A program made the translations under genes and the position numbers. From positions 62,001 to 126,000 of the forward strand of contig JANRLF010000001.1 of assembly GCA_033762815.1 (NCBI GenBank): a stretch of DNA of 64,000 nt. Direction: 5' to 3'. Below are positions 61,928-64,000 of this stretch, piece by piece. How positions within the stretch are numbered: position 1 is the stretch's first letter; each line of letters opens with the position of its first letter. Origin of the DNA: JANRLF01 sp033762815 (GTDB lineage Bacteria > Bacteroidota > Bacteroidia > Chitinophagales > CAIOSU01). The notes below the pieces were generated by a model. It was not told the DNA's origin. It ran no database searches and was given only the letters and a program-made list of their open reading frames with translations.

Positions 61928-62908
61928 TCAATTGGGCTTTTTCACCGGTTGTTTGGGCTTGCTTTCCGGTATTAAGATTTTGAAGTCTTTGTTTTCTGCC
62001 AACTCCACCTTGCTGACTTTCCCCCCGTCAAAATGGACAAAAATGCGGGTATAGCTGTCGTTGTAGTACATTGTCCCGTTTTCTTCACCAGCAGCAGGGC
62101 CAGCCTTGCTCACCACGTCGGCCTGCGAATCGCCGAACTTGATACCATACGGCAATTGCAGCACAAACTTTCCATAATTGGGCACATGGCCTTTGGGAGT
62201 AGCTTGCCCACCCGAATAAAAAACTACCCTTGAAATATTCATATCTTGACCAAAAGCCACCTCAACTCCTGAAGCCGCAAACACTTTCAAATAGCGTTCT
62301 TCATGGTTGGCTGGCCCAATAGCATTGGTCAAATCTTCAAGAATCTTGCTATACTGGTTTTTCTTTATCAAGTCAATCATATCTTCTCCTGATAACCCTT
62401 GCTTCACTTCATTGCCCTGTTGATCGAATTTGGCGGCTTCGCCTGGCAGATAAATCAGGGTAACCACCGTTAACCTTCCAGAGCGAAACTCCATGCTCAC
62501 TTGGTAGGCATCAACGTTGGTTAGTTCAAAGTTTTTGTGCAGAATATATATTTCACTTACCTCGCCCTCGGCTTCAAAACCATCGCCCAGCTTTTTCTTT
62601 GCGTCGGCAATGGTACCAGTAATGCTCAATCCCTTGGGCAACATGCCCTTGAATTGCTGTATATCATCGCCCCAAGGATTATCGTCATTATAAAACTCGA
62701 TACGGGTAATCACTTGGTCCTGAATGATTGCCTTGATACCTTTAGGGTTGCCATTATCACCAATAAAAGAAAGCAGTTTCGATGCCTCTGCAGTAGCTTG
62801 GCGCTTACCCAATAGGGTTATCCATTGTTCCCCGCTGAATGGGGCCTGGCAATAGGCCAACATAGGGCTAAAAACAAAAAACAAAAGAAGAGAGCTAATC
62901 AGGTGCAT
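61928..62908 (-). CDS. Secreted protein of unknown function
   Basis: A 326-aa protein with a signal peptide starting at the ATG at 62908 (MHLISSLLLFFVFSPMLAYC). The mature part contains two similar beta-rich segments (about 50-180 and 190-310), each with a FY(N/S)-type turn and a phrase like KGLSITGTIADAKKKLG / YGIKFGDSQADVVSKAG, suggesting an internal duplication. It ends in a Lys/Pro tail KPKQPVKKPN. No catalytic motif is recognised. It is 4 bp downstream of the permease gene. Confidence 0.7.
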   Translation of the reverse strand: MHLISSLLLFFVFSPMLAYCQAPFSGEQWITLLGKRQATAEASKLLSFIGDNGNPKGIKAIIQDQVITRIEFYNDDNPWGDDIQQFKGMLPKGLSITGTIADAKKKLGDGFEAEGEVSEIYILHKNFELTNVDAYQVSMEFRSGRLTVVTLIYLPGEAAKFDQQGNEVKQGLSGEDMIDLIKKNQYSKILEDLTNAIGPANHEERYLKVFAASGVEVAFGQDMNISRVVFYSGGQATPKGHVPNYGKFVLQLPYGIKFGDSQADVVSKAGPAAGEENGTMYYNDSYTRIFVHFDGGKVSKVELAENKDFKILIPESKPKQPVKKPN

Positions 62909-62912
62909 TGGA

Positions 62913-64000
62913 CTATTCTTTAACTGGTTTATTGGAATTGTTCCACAGGAAATAGAACGGCACACCAATCAAAATCAGTATAAGACCCTTACCTGCATTG
63001 CCAGGGTCGTTTATCAAAGTCATGATAACTAAAGTAATGCAAAATAAGATGAACAGTGCTGGCACCACAGGATAGCCGATTACCTTATAGGGCCTTTCCG
63101 CATCGGGCATTTTTCTGCGCAATACAAACACCCCGAAAGCGCCCGCTCCATAGAAGATAAAAGCTGCAAACACCAGCATATCCGTCAATTGGTCGAAACT
63201 TCCCGAAAGCACCAAAATGGACGACCATATCCCAGATACAATCAAAGCAATATGTGGCGTATGGAATGTAGGATGCACCTTAGCCACTGCGGGGAAGAAT
63301 AATTTGTCCTTTGCCATGGCATAATAAATACGCGGTGCAGTAAGGATGGAACTGTTTACACAGTTGAAAGTTGCAACCAGTATCAAAATGGAAATTAGTA
63401 TTGCACCAGTATTTCCCAAAATATGCCGCATTACCTCTACAGCCGTAATGCTGTTATCATCAGCCAAATGGTTACTTATAATTTGGTCGATGGGCAATAC
63501 AAATAGATAAGTAAGATTGACCAACAGATACAGTAAGATAACTAATAGCACCCCAATGATAAATGCCAAGGGAATATTCCGTTTTGGATTAATTACCTCC
63601 CCGCCCAAGAAACCAACATTGTTCCAGCCTTCATAAGCCCAAAATGCACTTACCATAGCGGCAAACATGGCCGCAAACAAGCCCTTTTCCGCAATGGAAG
63701 ACGAAGCTACCGAAGAGGTGATATTGGCCATACTGCCTTGGCTAAGGAACAGCCCGAGGAAGATGATACCAAAAATGGCTATCACTACCGTGGATGCGAA
63801 CAAATTGGTAATAAAGCCCCCATACTTAACTCCCCTGTAATTGACCACCGTGAGTATGGTGATAAGACCAATGGTAAGCAGTTTTACGCCAAAATTGGCA
63901 AAGGGAGTCATACCCCAAAAGCTCCATTCGGTTATTGGCCCCGTAAGCGTAGGTAAATGGGCACCAGTTTGTGAAAACAACAGCCCGTCCAAGGATTGTG
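62913..64000 (-). CDS. APC-family amino acid permease, N-terminus outside the window
   Basis: At least 362 codons are open to the window edge, so the start is missing. About nine transmembrane helices are visible. FWAYEGWNNVGFLGGEVINPKRNIPLAF is the APC signature region with the unwound helix and the conserved E-(x)n-NPKRNIP, and APRIYYAMAKD is the second typical motif. The family imports amino acids or exchanges them; the LAT-like appearance suggests an exchanger-type permease. The downstream secreted protein shares the transcript. Confidence 0.92.
   Translation of the reverse strand, partial: QSLDGLLFSQTGAHLPTLTGPITEWSFWGMTPFANFGVKLLTIGLITILTVVNYRGVKYGGFITNLFASTVVIAIFGIIFLGLFLSQGSMANITSSVASSSIAEKGLFAAMFAAMVSAFWAYEGWNNVGFLGGEVINPKRNIPLAFIIGVLLVILLYLLVNLTYLFVLPIDQIISNHLADDNSITAVEVMRHILGNTGAILISILILVATFNCVNSSILTAPRIYYAMAKDKLFFPAVAKVHPTFHTPHIALIVSGIWSSILVLSGSFDQLTDMLVFAAFIFYGAGAFGVFVLRRKMPDAERPYKVIGYPVVPALFILFCITLVIMTLINDPGNAGKGLILILIGVPFYFLWNNSNKPVKE

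Overview
The window is chromosomal DNA of a member of the Bacteroidota. The support is type IX secretion (T9SS) C-terminal sorting domains, a TonB receptor with an N-terminal carboxypeptidase-regulatory domain, DUF5686 and CHASE3-kinase proteins, and many perfect Bacteroidota -7 boxes (TAnnTTTG) in front of genes, some with a -33 TTTG. I found no rRNA, tRNA, insertion sequence or CRISPR array.

Layout. 1-4.9 kb: the start of a Fic-family gene (cut by the window edge), a UbiA-like membrane protein, and a very AT-rich PLD-nuclease/SF2-helicase/DUF3427 gene that looks acquired. 4.9-17 kb: housekeeping (ychF, kup, an FGE-like secreted protein, exonuclease III, gpmI, a phosphatase, the MurNAc-6P etherase/sugar kinase pair, ctpA). 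17-17.6 kb: a gene-free stretch with a 22-bp minisatellite, a highly structured element, and a DtxR-box-like palindrome at a TonB receptor promoter. 17.6-27.4 kb: TonB receptor, DtxR/MntR-type metalloregulator, then six different phytanoyl-CoA-dioxygenase-like (PhyH) Fe(II)/2-oxoglutarate oxygenases and one membrane-anchored SAM methyltransferase. 27.4-33 kb: three consecutive T9SS cargo genes (PQQ-type sugar dehydrogenase, five-PKD protein, dockerin/cohesin-like protein). 33-48 kb: an unknown helical protein, DUF5686 protein, sensor kinase, purD, secA-deoC-SPOR operon, and an M16 peptidase pair. 48-53 kb: small membrane and envelope proteins (lmo0937-type, DUF748, LEA-like, YtxH, holin-like, YihY). 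53-64 kb: lipoprotein plus vanadium-type haloperoxidase, NRDE and two DinB proteins, queuosine-precursor transporter, trmN6, small ORFs, a large AsmA-like protein, a secreted unknown and a truncated APC permease.

The most notable unit is the PhyH cluster, labelled here PhyH-A (plus strand, 3 bp behind the metalloregulator) and PhyH-F, E, D, C, B (minus strand, nearly gapless) followed by the methyltransferase. All six share the HxD...H...R oxygenase signature, except PhyH-F, where the metal-binding Asp is Asn. All six end in a short amphipathic tail after a variable linker. The methyltransferase has an N-terminal membrane anchor. I infer an iron-linked tailoring pathway assembled at the membrane; its substrate is unknown.

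A second theme is promoter geometry. Several genes have a perfect -7 box exactly 4 bp (others 5-6 bp) before the start codon, which implies leaderless transcripts.
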